Below, one piece after another: positions 48,186 to 56,638 of a stretch of 64,000 nucleotides of DNA. The position numbers and the translations under genes are program-made. The notes under the pieces are model-generated. The model was not told where the DNA came from and made no database searches. It saw nothing but the letters and a program-made list of their open reading frames with translations. Source of the DNA: Streptomyces resistomycificus (GTDB taxonomy: Bacteria; Actinomycetota; Actinomycetes; Streptomycetales; Streptomycetaceae); assembly GCF_001514265.1 (NCBI RefSeq), contig NZ_KQ949003.1:1-64000 (forward strand). The letters run 5' to 3'. Numbering within the stretch: the stretch's first letter is position 1; every line of letters begins with the position of its first letter.

Positions 48186-49127
48186 GTGACGTCAGCCCCC
48201 CTCGCCGCTCGGCTCGGCCTGCCCGGCGGGCCCCTGTTCTTCCCCGTCACCGCCTATGGCCCCGACGGCTCCGTCGACCTCGAGACCTATCGCGCGCACG
48301 TGCGCGGCGGGCTGGAGGCGGGAGCCGCCGCGGTCTTCGCGTGCTGCGGCACCGGGGAGTTCCACGCGCTCACGCCCGAGGAGTTCGAGGCGTGTGTGCG
48401 GGCGGCCGTGGAGGAGACGGCGGGCCGCGTCCCGGTCGTCGCCGGCGCCGGGTACGGCACCGCGCTCGCCGTCCGGTACGCGCGGCTGGCCGAGGCGGCC
48501 GGCGCCGACGGACTGCTCGCCATGCCGCCCTACCTCGTGGCCGCCGGACAGGAAGGGTTGCTGCGGCACTACCGCGAAGTGGCCGCGGCGACCCCGCTGC
48601 CGGTGATCGTCTACCAGCGCGACAACGCGGTGTTCACCCCGGAGTCGGTCGTGGAGCTGGCCCGCACGGACGGGATCATCGGCTTCAAGGACGGGCTCGG
48701 CGACCTCGACCTGATGCAGCGGATCGTGAGCGCCGTCCGCAGCGAGGTACCCGGCGACTTCCTCTACTTCAACGGACTGCCGACCGCCGAACAGACCCAG
48801 CTCGCCTACCGCGGCCTCGGCATCACCCTCTACTCCTCCGCGGTCTTCTGCTTCGCGCCCGAGATCGCCCTGGCCTTCTACGAGGCCCATCGCACCGGCG
48901 ACGACACCACAGCCCACCGGCTGCTCGACGGCTTCTACCGGCCCTTCGTCGAACTGCGCGCCCAGGGCCGCGGCTACGCCGTCGCCCTCGTCAAGGCCGG
49001 CGTACGGCTGCGCGGGCTCGACGTGGGGGAGGTGCGGCCCCCGCTGCACGAGCCCAGCGAGGATCATGTCAAGCAGCTCGCCCGGATCACCGAACGCGGA
49101 TACGCGCTGCTCGACGAGGGCAGGTGA
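48186..49127 (+). CDS. kdgD: 5-dehydro-4-deoxyglucarate dehydratase
   Basis: KdgD removes water and CO2 from 5-keto-4-deoxyglucarate to give 2-ketoglutarate semialdehyde. The 313-residue TIM barrel of the DHDPS family has FACCGTGEFHALTPEEFE, the Tyr in VIVYQRDNAVF and the Schiff-base lysine in IIGFKDGLGDLDLMQRI. The start LGLPGGPLFFPVTAYGPDGSVD and the YFNGLPTAEQTQLAYRGLGI stretch (in parts) identify KdgD among the family. GTG 48186 is behind AGGGAGAG. It stands divergent from udh. The intermediate galactarate/lactone enzymes are not in this window. Confidence 0.9.
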   Translation: MTSAPLAARLGLPGGPLFFPVTAYGPDGSVDLETYRAHVRGGLEAGAAAVFACCGTGEFHALTPEEFEACVRAAVEETAGRVPVVAGAGYGTALAVRYARLAEAAGADGLLAMPPYLVAAGQEGLLRHYREVAAATPLPVIVYQRDNAVFTPESVVELARTDGIIGFKDGLGDLDLMQRIVSAVRSEVPGDFLYFNGLPTAEQTQLAYRGLGITLYSSAVFCFAPEIALAFYEAHRTGDDTTAHRLLDGFYRPFVELRAQGRGYAVALVKAGVRLRGLDVGEVRPPLHEPSEDHVKQLARITERGYALLDEGR

Positions 49128-49149
49128 CCGCGGAGGACGAGCGCGCGAA

Positions 49150-49349
49150 CGTGAACGATCGGGTGAGCGGCCACGTGAGGACGGAGTGGAGCGCGTGCGC
49201 GTGAGCGTGCGCGTGAGGGCGGAGTACGGACGCGTGCGCATGAGCGGGCGCGTGAAGGCGGAGTGCGAGCGCGTGCGTATGAGCGGGCGCGTGAAAGCTG
49301 AGTACGCACGCGTGAAGGCGCGGGACACGTACGTGAAGGCGGAGGACAA
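49150..49349. repeat. Degenerate ~39-bp repeats between kdgD and the next gene
   Basis: Three to four copies of a roughly 39-bp unit occupy about 49190-49349; in one frame they read RVRMSGRVKAEYA-like units. Each unit contains GTGAAGGCG or a variant, the same nine bases as the start of the gene at 49350. Confidence 0.75.
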
Positions 49350-50513
49350 GTGAAGGCGTCGACGTTCGTCTACCCCTGGGATGTCAACGGGGACCCGGAG
49401 GCCGCGGGCCGCGTCGCCGCTCTCGGCGTGCGGCAGGTGACCCTGGCGGCCGCCTACCACTCCACCCGCGCACTGACCCCCCGCCACCCGCGCCACCGCA
49501 TCGTCACCGCGGAGCACGCGGCCGTGCTGTACCCCATGGACGACCGCTGGCAGGGGCGCGAGCTGCGCCCGTACGCCGCCGGCGACTGGGCTCCCGGGGA
49601 CGCCTTCGGCGAGGCCGCCGGCGCGCTCGCGGACGCCGGCCTGGAGGTGCACACCTGGGTCGTGCTCGCCCACAACTCCCGCCTGGGCGCCGAGCACCCG
49701 GACACCTCGGCCGTCAACGCCTACGGCGACCGCTACCCGTGGGCCCCCTGCATCGCGCAGCCCGCCACGCGCGCGTACCTCGTCGATCTGGCGGCGGAGG
49801 CGGCCGTACGGCCCGGCGCACGGGGCACCGAACTGGAGTCCCTCGGCTGGTACGGGCTCCAGCACCTGCACGCCCACGACAAGACCGGCGGGGTCGGCCT
49901 GGGGGAGGCCGGGCAGTACCTGATGGCGCTGTGCTTCTGCCCGGCCTGCCGGGAGGGCTACGGCGTTCACGGCCTGGACGCCGACGAGCTGGCCACCGCC
50001 GTACGGGCCGCGCTGGAGCCGGTGTGGCAGGGGGCGCCCGACGACGCGGGCTGGGCGGGGGTCGAGAAGCTGCTGGGGGAGGAGACGGCGGCCGCCACGC
50101 GCGCGTGGCGCGACGAGACCGCCCGCAGCCTCCAGGAGGCGGCCGTCAGCGCGGTCCGGGCGGCCGCTCCCGACGGCTTCCAGGTCCTCCTGCACGCGGA
50201 CCCGGTGTCGTACCACGTCGGCGCGAACCCGGGTGTCGACCCCGGGCACATCCTGTCTGTCGCGGACGGTGTGGTCGTGCCCTGTGCGGGCGGGCCCGCC
50301 CTGCTGACGCCCTTCGTCCGGCAGCGACGGGAGGCCGCCGTCGTCGCCGCCAACCTCGGTGTCGTCTCGGGCATGGGAGGCAGCCCGGCCACGCTCGCGG
50401 CGGACGCGGCGCGGGCCCGGGAACTGGGAGCCACGGAACTGCGGCTGTATCACGCCGGACTGGCGTCGGACGGAGACCTGGAACTGGTACGGGAGGCGCT
50501 CGCCGGGCTCTGA
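49350..50513 (+). CDS. Unknown protein, probable TIM-barrel hydrolase-like, 387 aa
   Basis: The protein has no signal peptide or membrane helix. Its sequence alternates beta and alpha elements as in a TIM barrel: TFVYPWDVNGDPEAAGRVAALGVRQVTLAAAYHSTRAL (in parts), VHTWVVLAHNSRLG, LESLGWYGLQHLHAHDKTG and VLLHADPVSYHVG. One unusual motif, ALCFCPACREGY, holds three cysteines after the centre. It resembles uncharacterised alanine-rich proteins found with sugar-acid genes in actinobacteria; I know no tested function. Position behind kdgD suggests a role with uronates or their oligomers. The GTG start lacks a clear ribosome binding site in the repeat array. Confidence 0.7.
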   Translation: MKASTFVYPWDVNGDPEAAGRVAALGVRQVTLAAAYHSTRALTPRHPRHRIVTAEHAAVLYPMDDRWQGRELRPYAAGDWAPGDAFGEAAGALADAGLEVHTWVVLAHNSRLGAEHPDTSAVNAYGDRYPWAPCIAQPATRAYLVDLAAEAAVRPGARGTELESLGWYGLQHLHAHDKTGGVGLGEAGQYLMALCFCPACREGYGVHGLDADELATAVRAALEPVWQGAPDDAGWAGVEKLLGEETAAATRAWRDETARSLQEAAVSAVRAAAPDGFQVLLHADPVSYHVGANPGVDPGHILSVADGVVVPCAGGPALLTPFVRQRREAAVVAANLGVVSGMGGSPATLAADAARARELGATELRLYHAGLASDGDLELVREALAGL

Positions 50514-50658
50514 GACAACGGCACCGCGGCTTGGTCACGCGGCGCCGAGGACGGCCGGCGGCAGAGGAACACCGCGGGAGCGATGAGTTTTCGCGGTCCG
50601 GACGGTCCACCCTCCGAGGGACCCGCAGCAGGGTCCCGCCGTCCCGGAGGAGCAGCAG

Positions 50659-51273
50659 ATGACCGACCAGACGACCGACCCGACGATCCTCGACCTCGGA
50701 CCCCAGACCCGGATCGTGGCCCGCCTCGCGGAGGGCGTGGGAGACGAGCGGCTGGCGGACCCCACGCCGTGTCCGGACCTCGCGGTGCGCAATCTGCTGG
50801 GGCACCTGACAGGACTGGCCATCGCCTTCCGGGACGCCGGCCGCAAGGACCTGGGCGTCACCACGGACACCAGCCCCGACGCCGCCCTGCCCGACATCGG
50901 CCCCGGCTGGCGCGAGGAGCTGCCCAAGGTCCTCGACGAACTCGCCGACGCCTGGCGTGACCCGGCCGCCTGGACCGGCATGACCCGCGCGGGCGGAGTG
51001 GACCTGCCGGCCGCGGTCGCCGCCGCGGTCGCGATCGACGAACTGGTCGTCCACGGCTGGGACCTCGCCCGCGCGACCGGCCAGGACTACACCCCCGATC
51101 CCCTCGCGCTGCGGGCGGCGTACGACTTCCTCCTCGCCTCCGTCGACGATCCCGGCCGCGGCGAGATCTTCGGCCCGGTCGTCCAGGTCCCCGCCGAGGC
51201 CCCGCTCCTGGACCGGACGGTGGGCCTGAGCGGCCGGGACCCGGGGTGGACTCCGGTGTCCCAGGCGCACTGA
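50659..51273 (+). CDS. TIGR03086-like metal-binding protein (mycothiol-dependent isomerase/DinB superfamily)
   Basis: The 204-residue protein belongs to the maleylpyruvate isomerase/DinB-like four-helix group that uses mycothiol in actinobacteria. The first metal His is in VRNLLGHLTGLAIA, and the second set in VAIDELVVHGWDLARATGQ, the family signature. The CPDLAVRNLLGHL segment places it in the TIGR03086 subgroup. Function is unassigned; thiol-dependent detoxification is the usual guess. It is a single gene with GGAGGAG ahead of ATG 50659. Confidence 0.88.
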   Translation: MTDQTTDPTILDLGPQTRIVARLAEGVGDERLADPTPCPDLAVRNLLGHLTGLAIAFRDAGRKDLGVTTDTSPDAALPDIGPGWREELPKVLDELADAWRDPAAWTGMTRAGGVDLPAAVAAAVAIDELVVHGWDLARATGQDYTPDPLALRAAYDFLLASVDDPGRGEIFGPVVQVPAEAPLLDRTVGLSGRDPGWTPVSQAH

Positions 51274-51371
51274 TCACGAGCGTTGCCGACACCGGCAGGG
51301 CTTGACCATGGCGAGGACCTGGCGAGGACCACCCCCGGTGCCGGGTCCACCGGACGCCGTACGCTCCCCGC

Positions 51372-52124
51372 ATGTCCCTCACCCTCACCGTCCTCGGCAC
51401 CGCCTCCCCGCACCCCCGGCCGGACCGGCCCTGCTCCGGCTATCTCGTGCGCGCCGGCGGTGCGGAGGTGTGGGTGGACGCGGGCCCCGGGAGCTTCGCG
51501 GAATTGCAGCGGCACACTGATCCGGCACGGCTCAGCGCCGTCTGGATCTCGCATCTGCACGCCGACCACAACGCCGATCTGCTGTCCGCCGTGTACGGCC
51601 TCGCCTACGGCGGGCTCACCCCGGCCGCCCCGATACCCGTCTACGCCCCGCAGGGCTGCGCCCAGCGTCTGGCCGGGTTCTTCGGACGGCCGGACGCCGG
51701 TTTCCTGAGCGGCATCCTCGACTTCCGGACCCTGCACGACGGCCACACCGCACGCCACGGCGACCTGGTGCTCACCTCGCGTGCCGTCGTCCACGACGTC
51801 GAGGCCTACGGCCTGCGCGCCGAGAGCGGCGGGCGGGTCCTCGCGTACTCCGGGGACACCGGGCCGTGCGACGCGCTCCCGCGCCTGGCCGCCGGCGCAG
51901 ACCTGTTCCTCTGCGAGGCCGACATCGACACGCATCACGAAGGCGAACAGGTGCACCTGACTCCGGAGGACGCCGGAGCGGCCGCGCGACAGGCGGGCGC
52001 GGGAAAGCTGCTCGTCACCCATGTCGGGCCCACGCTCACTCCTGAAGCGGCGGCGTCCCGGGCTGCCGGATCCTTCGGCGGACCGACCGCCTTCGCCCGC
52101 GTGGGGGAGACCCGGACCGTGTGA
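51372..52124 (+). CDS. MBL-fold metallo-hydrolase (RNase Z-like subgroup)
   Basis: The 250-residue protein has the metallo-beta-lactamase fold: LTVLGTASPHPRPDRPCSGYLV, the metal motif SHLHADHNADL, later Asp in LAYSGDTGPCD, and the final His in LLVTHVGPTL. The DxH motif inside the set suggests a phosphodiesterase or ribonuclease Z-related hydrolase. The substrate is unknown. A glycine- and proline-rich leader precedes ATG 51372. It is separated from the GntR gene downstream by a clear promoter. Confidence 0.87.
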   Translation: MSLTLTVLGTASPHPRPDRPCSGYLVRAGGAEVWVDAGPGSFAELQRHTDPARLSAVWISHLHADHNADLLSAVYGLAYGGLTPAAPIPVYAPQGCAQRLAGFFGRPDAGFLSGILDFRTLHDGHTARHGDLVLTSRAVVHDVEAYGLRAESGGRVLAYSGDTGPCDALPRLAAGADLFLCEADIDTHHEGEQVHLTPEDAGAAARQAGAGKLLVTHVGPTLTPEAAASRAAGSFGGPTAFARVGETRTV

Positions 52125-52211
52125 AACCGGCCCGTCCGCGACCGGTCCGGTCGGCGCCGACCCGCTGACCGGCGGTCTTTACGCGACGCTCAACTTCTCT
52201 TGCCGGAAGCA

Positions 52212-52240
52212 TTGACGAAACATCCGCGCCCTCCTACCTT
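52212..52240 (+). promoter_or_regulatory. Sigma-70 (HrdB) type promoter TTGACG-N17-TACCTT for the pectin/sugar-acid operon
   Basis: -35 TTGACG (52212-52217) and -10 TACCTT (52235-52240) are 17 bp apart, close to consensus for the main streptomycete sigma factor. Transcription would begin near 52247, about 70 bp before the GntR start. Confidence 0.65.
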
Positions 52241-52261
52241 CAAGCCGTCGTACTTCGTACG

Positions 52262-52304
52262 TCATATATGAGACGCGATACGTGAGATCCGATACGCGAG
52301 ATCC
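52262..52304. promoter_or_regulatory. Palindrome and direct repeats in the GntR leader
   Basis: TCATATATGA (52262-52271) is a perfect 10-bp palindrome just after the expected start point. It is followed by two 14-bp direct repeats (GATACGTGAGATCC, GATACGCGAGATCC) at 52277-52304. FCD-type GntR proteins bind short AT-rich palindromes, so this is the likely operator. Confidence 0.55.
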
Positions 52305-52315
52305 GAGAGGCGCGC

Positions 52316-52972
52316 ATGACCTCTGTGCCCACGCCGATCCCCTCCCGCACGCAGTACGTGCTGGAAGGGATCAAACACCGCATCCTCACCGGGCAGTTGA
52401 CCCCGGGGCAGGCTCTGGTCGAGACCGAGCTCGCCGCCCAGTTCGGGGTGTCCAAGACCCCGGTGCGGGAGGCGCTCAAGACCCTGGCCGGCACCGGGCT
52501 GGTCGTGATGAACCAGTACAAGGGCGTCACGGTGCGCATGGTGGACGCGGACATGGCTCGCGAGGTCTACGACGTCCGGCTGCTCCTGGAGCCGGAGGCG
52601 CTGAAGCGTTCCGTGCGACGAGGCGCCTCCCTGGAGGCCGCCCGCTCCGCGCTGACCAGGGCCGACGAAGCCACCGACACCGCCGAACGCTCCCTGGCCA
52701 ACCGGGAGTTCCACCGCGCGCTCTACCTGCCGTGCGGCAACCCGCTGCTGGGCCGGATGCTCGACGAGGTCCGCGACCAGGCGGCCCTGGTCTCGGCCGT
52801 CGCCTGGGCGGCCTCGCCGTCCTGGGAGCGGGAGGCCGGCGAGCACCGGGAGATCCTGCGGCTGGCCCTCGACGGTGACGCCGACGGCGCGGCACGCGCC
52901 CTCCACGGGCACATCGCGTCGTTCGTGCACCGGGCCTTCCCCGGGGTCCTCGAGCAGGAAGGTCAGGAATGA
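52316..52972 (+). CDS. GntR family regulator (FCD domain) of the sugar-acid operon
   Basis: The 218-residue protein has a GntR winged helix (YVLEGIKHRILTGQLTPGQALVETELAAQFGVSKTPVREALKTLAGTGLV in parts) and an FCD domain with the metal-type residues in ANREFHRALYLPCGN and AGEHREILRLALDG. It is the first gene of a long operon and overlaps the DHDPS-family gene by 4 bp. A sugar acid such as 2-keto-3-deoxy-pentonate or a uronate product is the probable ligand. The palindrome at 52262 would allow autoregulation. Confidence 0.9.
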   Translation: MTSVPTPIPSRTQYVLEGIKHRILTGQLTPGQALVETELAAQFGVSKTPVREALKTLAGTGLVVMNQYKGVTVRMVDADMAREVYDVRLLLEPEALKRSVRRGASLEAARSALTRADEATDTAERSLANREFHRALYLPCGNPLLGRMLDEVRDQAALVSAVAWAASPSWEREAGEHREILRLALDGDADGAARALHGHIASFVHRAFPGVLEQEGQE

Positions 52973-53880
52973 GCAGCGTGACGTTCGAGACCCAGCGGAC
53001 GGCCCTGGCCGACGTGGTGGCGATCCCGGTGACACCGTTCGCCGCGGACGGCACCATCGACGAGGCCACCCACCGGGCCCTGCTGCGCCGCCTGCTCGAC
53101 GGAGGGGTCCGCACCCTCACCCCCAACGGCAACACCGGTGAGTTCTACGCCCTCACCCCCCAGGAGCGGCAGCAGGTCACCGAGTGGACCATCGACGAGG
53201 CCGGCGACCGTGCCGTGTTCCTCGTCGGCGTCGGCCACGACGTGCCGACCGCGATCGCCTCCGCCCGCCACGCCCGCGAGCACGGCGCCCAGATGGTCAT
53301 GGTCCACCAGCCCGTCCACCCCTACGTCTCGCAGGGCGGCTGGGTCGACTACCACCGCGCGATCGCCGAGGCCGTGCCCGAGCTCGGCGTCGTCCCGTAC
53401 ATCCGCAACGCCCAGCTGCTCGGCCTGCGCCTGGCCGAACTCGCCGACGCCTGCCCGAACGTCGTCGGGGTGAAGTACGCCGTCCCGGACGCGGCGAGAT
53501 TCGCGGCGTTCGCCCGCGACGCGGGGCTCGACCGCTTCGTGTGGGTCGCCGGGCTCGCCGAACCGTACGCCCCCTCGTACTTCTCCGCGGGCGCCACCGG
53601 CTTCACCTCCGGCCTGGTGAACGTCGCCCCGGCCGTTTCGCTGAACATGATCGAAGCGCTTCGATCCGGTGACTTCCCGGCCGCCATGAAGGTCTGGGAG
53701 CAGATCCGCCGCTTCGAGGAACTGCGCGCCGCCAACGGCTCCGCCAACAACGTCACCGTCGTCAAGGAGGCCCTCGCCTCCCTCGGCCTGTGCCGCCGCG
53801 ACGTCCGCGCGCCGAGCAGGCCGCTGCCCGAGGAGGAGCGGGCGGAAGTCGCCGCCATAGCCGCCGGGTGGTCCGTGTGA
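52969..53880 (+). CDS. Dihydrodipicolinate synthase family sugar-acid dehydratase/aldolase
   Basis: The 303-residue TIM barrel has the family Schiff-base lysine (VVGVKYAVPDAARF), the Tyr in VVPYIRNAQ and LTPNGNTGEFYALTPQER, where NGNTGEF replaces the SGTTGE of DapA. It lacks YDIPARTG and so is not a lysine enzyme. Next to an IlvD/EDD dehydratase it most likely converts a 2-keto-3-deoxy-sugar acid, either by dehydration to 2-ketoglutarate semialdehyde or by retro-aldol cleavage. Both neighbours are coupled by 4-bp overlaps. An 18-bp palindrome lies inside the gene at 53649. Confidence 0.85.
   Translation: MSSVTFETQRTALADVVAIPVTPFAADGTIDEATHRALLRRLLDGGVRTLTPNGNTGEFYALTPQERQQVTEWTIDEAGDRAVFLVGVGHDVPTAIASARHAREHGAQMVMVHQPVHPYVSQGGWVDYHRAIAEAVPELGVVPYIRNAQLLGLRLAELADACPNVVGVKYAVPDAARFAAFARDAGLDRFVWVAGLAEPYAPSYFSAGATGFTSGLVNVAPAVSLNMIEALRSGDFPAAMKVWEQIRRFEELRAANGSANNVTVVKEALASLGLCRRDVRAPSRPLPEEERAEVAAIAAGWSV
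53649..53666. promoter_or_regulatory. 18-bp perfect palindrome centred on AAGCGCTT inside the aldolase gene
   Basis: GATCGAAGCGCTTCGATC is a perfect 18-bp palindrome within the coding sequence. Its centre matches LacI-family operators and recurs at 55653 and 62436. An intragenic operator or roadblock is possible. Confidence 0.5.
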
Positions 53881-55613
53881 ACGCGCCGGCCGGCAAGCGC
53901 CCCGAAGAGCTCAGAAGCCACCAGTGGTACGGCACCGAGGGCCTGCGCTCCTTCAGCCACCGCGCCCGCACCCGTCAGCTCGGCTACCTGCCCGAGGAGC
54001 ACCTCGGCAAGCCGGTCATCGCGATCCTCAACACCTGGTCGGACATCAACCCCTGCCACGTCCACCTGCGCGACCGTGCGCAGGCCGTGAAGCGGGGCGT
54101 GTGGCAGGCCGGAGGCTTCCCGCTCGAGTTCCCGGTCTCCACGCTCAGCGAGACCTTCCAGAAGCCGACCCCGATGCTCTACCGCAACATGCTCGCGATG
54201 GAGACCGAGGAGCTGCTGCGGTCCTACCCGGTCGACGGGGCGGTCCTGATGGGCGGCTGCGACAAGTCCACGCCCGCGCTGCTCATGGGCGCCGCGACCG
54301 CCGACCTGCCCGCCGTGTTCGTGCCCGCCGGACCCATGCTGCCGGGCCACTGGCGCAACGAGGTCCTCGGTTCGGGCACCGACATGTGGAAGTACTGGGA
54401 CGACAAGCGGGCCGGCCTGATCGGCGACTGCGAGATGACCGAACTGGAGTCCGGCCTCGCCCGCTCGCCCGGGCACTGCATGACGATGGGCACGGCCTCC
54501 ACGCTGACCGCCGCCGCCGAGGCCCTCGGCGTCACGGTGCCGGGTGCCTCCAGCATCCCCGCCGTCGACTCCGGTCACGACCGGATGGCCGCCGCGGCGG
54601 GCCTGCGCATCGTCGAACTGGTCCACAAGGACCGCAAGTTGAGCGACATCCTCACCCGTGACGCCTTCGAGGACGCGGTGACGACCGTCCTCGGTCTCGG
54701 CGGCTCCACCAACGCGGTGATCCATCTGATCGCCATGGCGGGCCGGGCCGGCGTCAAGCTCACGCTCGACGACTTCGACCGCATCGCCCGCACGGTCCCG
54801 GTGCTCGCCAACGTACGGCCCGGCGGACAGACGTACCTGATGGAGGACTTCCACTTCGCCGGCGGTCTGCCCGGCTTCCTCTCCCGCATCCCCGACCTGC
54901 TCCACCTGGAGCGCCCGACCGTCTCCTACGACACGATGCGCGAGCAGATCACCGGCGCGCAGGTGCACAACGACGACGTCATCCGCACCCGCGACAACCC
55001 GGTCGCGAGCGAGGGCGGGGTCGCCGTGCTGCGCGGCAACCTGTGCCCGGACGGCGCGGTCATCAAGCACATCGCCGCCGAACGGCACCTGCTCAAGCAC
55101 ACCGGCACCGCGGTCGTCTTCGACGACTACAGGACCATGCAGCGCACCATCAACGACCCGTCGCTGGACATCACCGCCGACAGTGTGCTGGTGCTGCGCA
55201 ACGCCGGGCCCAAGGGCGGCCCGGGCATGCCGGAGTACGGCATGCTGCCCATCCCCGACCATCTGCTCAGGCAGGGTGTGCGGGACATGGTCCGGATCTC
55301 CGACGCCCGGATGAGCGGCACGAGTTACGGCACCTGCGTCCTGCACGTGGCGCCCGAGTCGTACGTCGGCGGACCGCTGGCCCTGGTGCGGTCCGGCGAC
55401 ACCATCACCCTCGACGTCGACGCCCGCAGCCTCCGTCTCCACGTCGACGACGAGGAGCTGGAACGCCGCCGGGCCGAGTGGACACCGCCGCCGGTGCGCC
55501 ACGAGCGCGGCTACGGCGCGCTCTACAACGAGCAGATCACCCAGGCCGACACCGGCTGCGACTTCGAGTTCCTGGCCCGTCCGGGCAAGGTGCAGGACCC
55601 GTACGCCGGCTGA
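53877..55613 (+). CDS. IlvD/EDD family sugar-acid dehydratase (arabinonate/xylonate type)
   Basis: The 578-residue enzyme dehydrates a sugar acid to the 2-keto-3-deoxy acid with a [2Fe-2S] cluster. The three cluster cysteines are in NTWSDINPCHVHLRD, LMGGCDKSTPALLMGAA and SPGHCMTMGTAST. VWQAGGFPLEFPV and KPTPMLYRNMLAMETEELLRSYPVDG (in parts) resemble pentonate dehydratases such as L-arabinonate dehydratase rather than IlvD proper. GTG 53877 overlaps the aldolase stop. Together with the DHDPS-family protein it gives two consecutive steps of a non-phosphorylative pentose or hexonate route; the substrate is inferred. Confidence 0.88.
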   Translation: MNAPAGKRPEELRSHQWYGTEGLRSFSHRARTRQLGYLPEEHLGKPVIAILNTWSDINPCHVHLRDRAQAVKRGVWQAGGFPLEFPVSTLSETFQKPTPMLYRNMLAMETEELLRSYPVDGAVLMGGCDKSTPALLMGAATADLPAVFVPAGPMLPGHWRNEVLGSGTDMWKYWDDKRAGLIGDCEMTELESGLARSPGHCMTMGTASTLTAAAEALGVTVPGASSIPAVDSGHDRMAAAAGLRIVELVHKDRKLSDILTRDAFEDAVTTVLGLGGSTNAVIHLIAMAGRAGVKLTLDDFDRIARTVPVLANVRPGGQTYLMEDFHFAGGLPGFLSRIPDLLHLERPTVSYDTMREQITGAQVHNDDVIRTRDNPVASEGGVAVLRGNLCPDGAVIKHIAAERHLLKHTGTAVVFDDYRTMQRTINDPSLDITADSVLVLRNAGPKGGPGMPEYGMLPIPDHLLRQGVRDMVRISDARMSGTSYGTCVLHVAPESYVGGPLALVRSGDTITLDVDARSLRLHVDDEELERRRAEWTPPPVRHERGYGALYNEQITQADTGCDFEFLARPGKVQDPYAG

Positions 55614-55652
55614 GCCGAGCCGTAGAACCGCGCACACCCCTGTCCGTGGAGA

Positions 55653-55660
55653 AAGCGCTT
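55653..55660. promoter_or_regulatory. AAGCGCTT palindrome upstream of the permease genes
   Basis: GAAAGCGCTTCC holds the same AAGCGCTT core as the sites at 53649 and 62436. It lies in the 89-bp gap between the dehydratase and permease genes, the only real gap in this operon, and is a candidate LacI-family operator for the transport genes. Confidence 0.55.
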
Positions 55661-55702
55661 CCCGCACGACGTACCACGACGTACCGAGAACGGAGAACAG
55701 TC

Positions 55703-56638
55703 ATGGCCCAAGCCGCAGCCGTGGCGAAACCGCCCGCGCCACCCCGGCGGCGCCGTGCCTCCGCCACGCCACGCAGGCTCCCGTACCTGCTGATCGCGCC
55801 GGCGGCCCTGCTGATGCTGGGCTTCATCGCCTACCCGGTCATCAGCGTCTTCTACTACAGCCTGCAGAACTACAACCCCACCAAGCCGTGGCGGAACGGC
55901 TACGCGGGCTTCGACAACTTCGTCCACGCTTTCACCGAGGACCCGGTCTTCTGGGACACGCTGACCTTCAGCGCCAAGTGGGTCTTCGTCGAGGTCGGCC
56001 TCCAGCTGATGTTCGGTCTGGCACTGGCCCTCATCGTCAACCAGACCTTCGTGGGCCGATCCCTCGGGCGCGCCCTGGTCTTCTCCCCGTGGGCCGTCTC
56101 CGGGGTGCTGACCTCCGCGATCTGGGTGCTGCTCTACAACTCCCAGACCGGCATCACCCGTTACCTCGCGGACGTGGGCATCGGTTCCTACGGCACCAGC
56201 TGGCTGTCGGACACCTCCACGGTGTTCTCGGCGGCGATCGTCGCCGACCTGTGGCGCGGTGTCCCCTTCTTCGCCATCCTCATCCTCGCCGACCTGCAGT
56301 CCGTCTCCAAGGACCTGTACGAGGCCGCCGAGGTCGACGGGGCGAGCAAGATCAAGCAGTTCTGGCACATCACGCTGCCCCATCTGAAGGACGCCATCAT
56401 CCTGTCCACGCTGCTGCGCGCGGTGTGGGAGTTCAACAACGTCGACCTGCTCTACACCCTGACCGGCGGCGGACCCGCCGGCGAGACGACGACACTCCCG
56501 CTCTACATCGCCAACACCAGCGTCGACGCCCACAACTTCGGCTACGCGTCCGCCCTCACCACGGTGGCGTTCGTGATCCTGCTCTTCTGCTCGATGGTCT
56601 ATCTGCGCCTGAGCAAGTTCGGAGGTGGAGACAAGTGA
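55703..56638 (+). CDS. ABC sugar transporter permease (MalF type)
   Basis: The 311-residue CUT1 permease has six helices (LLIAPAALLMLGFIAYPVIS first) and the ATPase-docking loop EAAEVDGASKIKQFWHITLPHLKDAIIL (in parts). A Pro/Arg-rich cytoplasmic start (PPAPPRRRRASATPRRLP) precedes helix 1. It pairs with the permease at 56635, overlapping by 4 bp. Neither a binding protein nor an ATPase gene is found within the operon, so the receptor must lie elsewhere, and MsiK probably drives transport. The substrate is likely an oligosaccharide or sugar released from pectin. Confidence 0.92.
   Translation: MAQAAAVAKPPAPPRRRRASATPRRLPYLLIAPAALLMLGFIAYPVISVFYYSLQNYNPTKPWRNGYAGFDNFVHAFTEDPVFWDTLTFSAKWVFVEVGLQLMFGLALALIVNQTFVGRSLGRALVFSPWAVSGVLTSAIWVLLYNSQTGITRYLADVGIGSYGTSWLSDTSTVFSAAIVADLWRGVPFFAILILADLQSVSKDLYEAAEVDGASKIKQFWHITLPHLKDAIILSTLLRAVWEFNNVDLLYTLTGGGPAGETTTLPLYIANTSVDAHNFGYASALTTVAFVILLFCSMVYLRLSKFGGGDK

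Noticed and set aside
36023..49349. CRISPR-like arrays
   Set aside because: The repeats are directly adjacent without unique spacers of even length, and no cas gene is present. They are ordinary tandem repeats.
52969..53880. A third lysine-pathway dapA
   Set aside because: It lacks the YDIPARTG and SGTTGE motifs and lies between a GntR regulator and a sugar-acid dehydratase.
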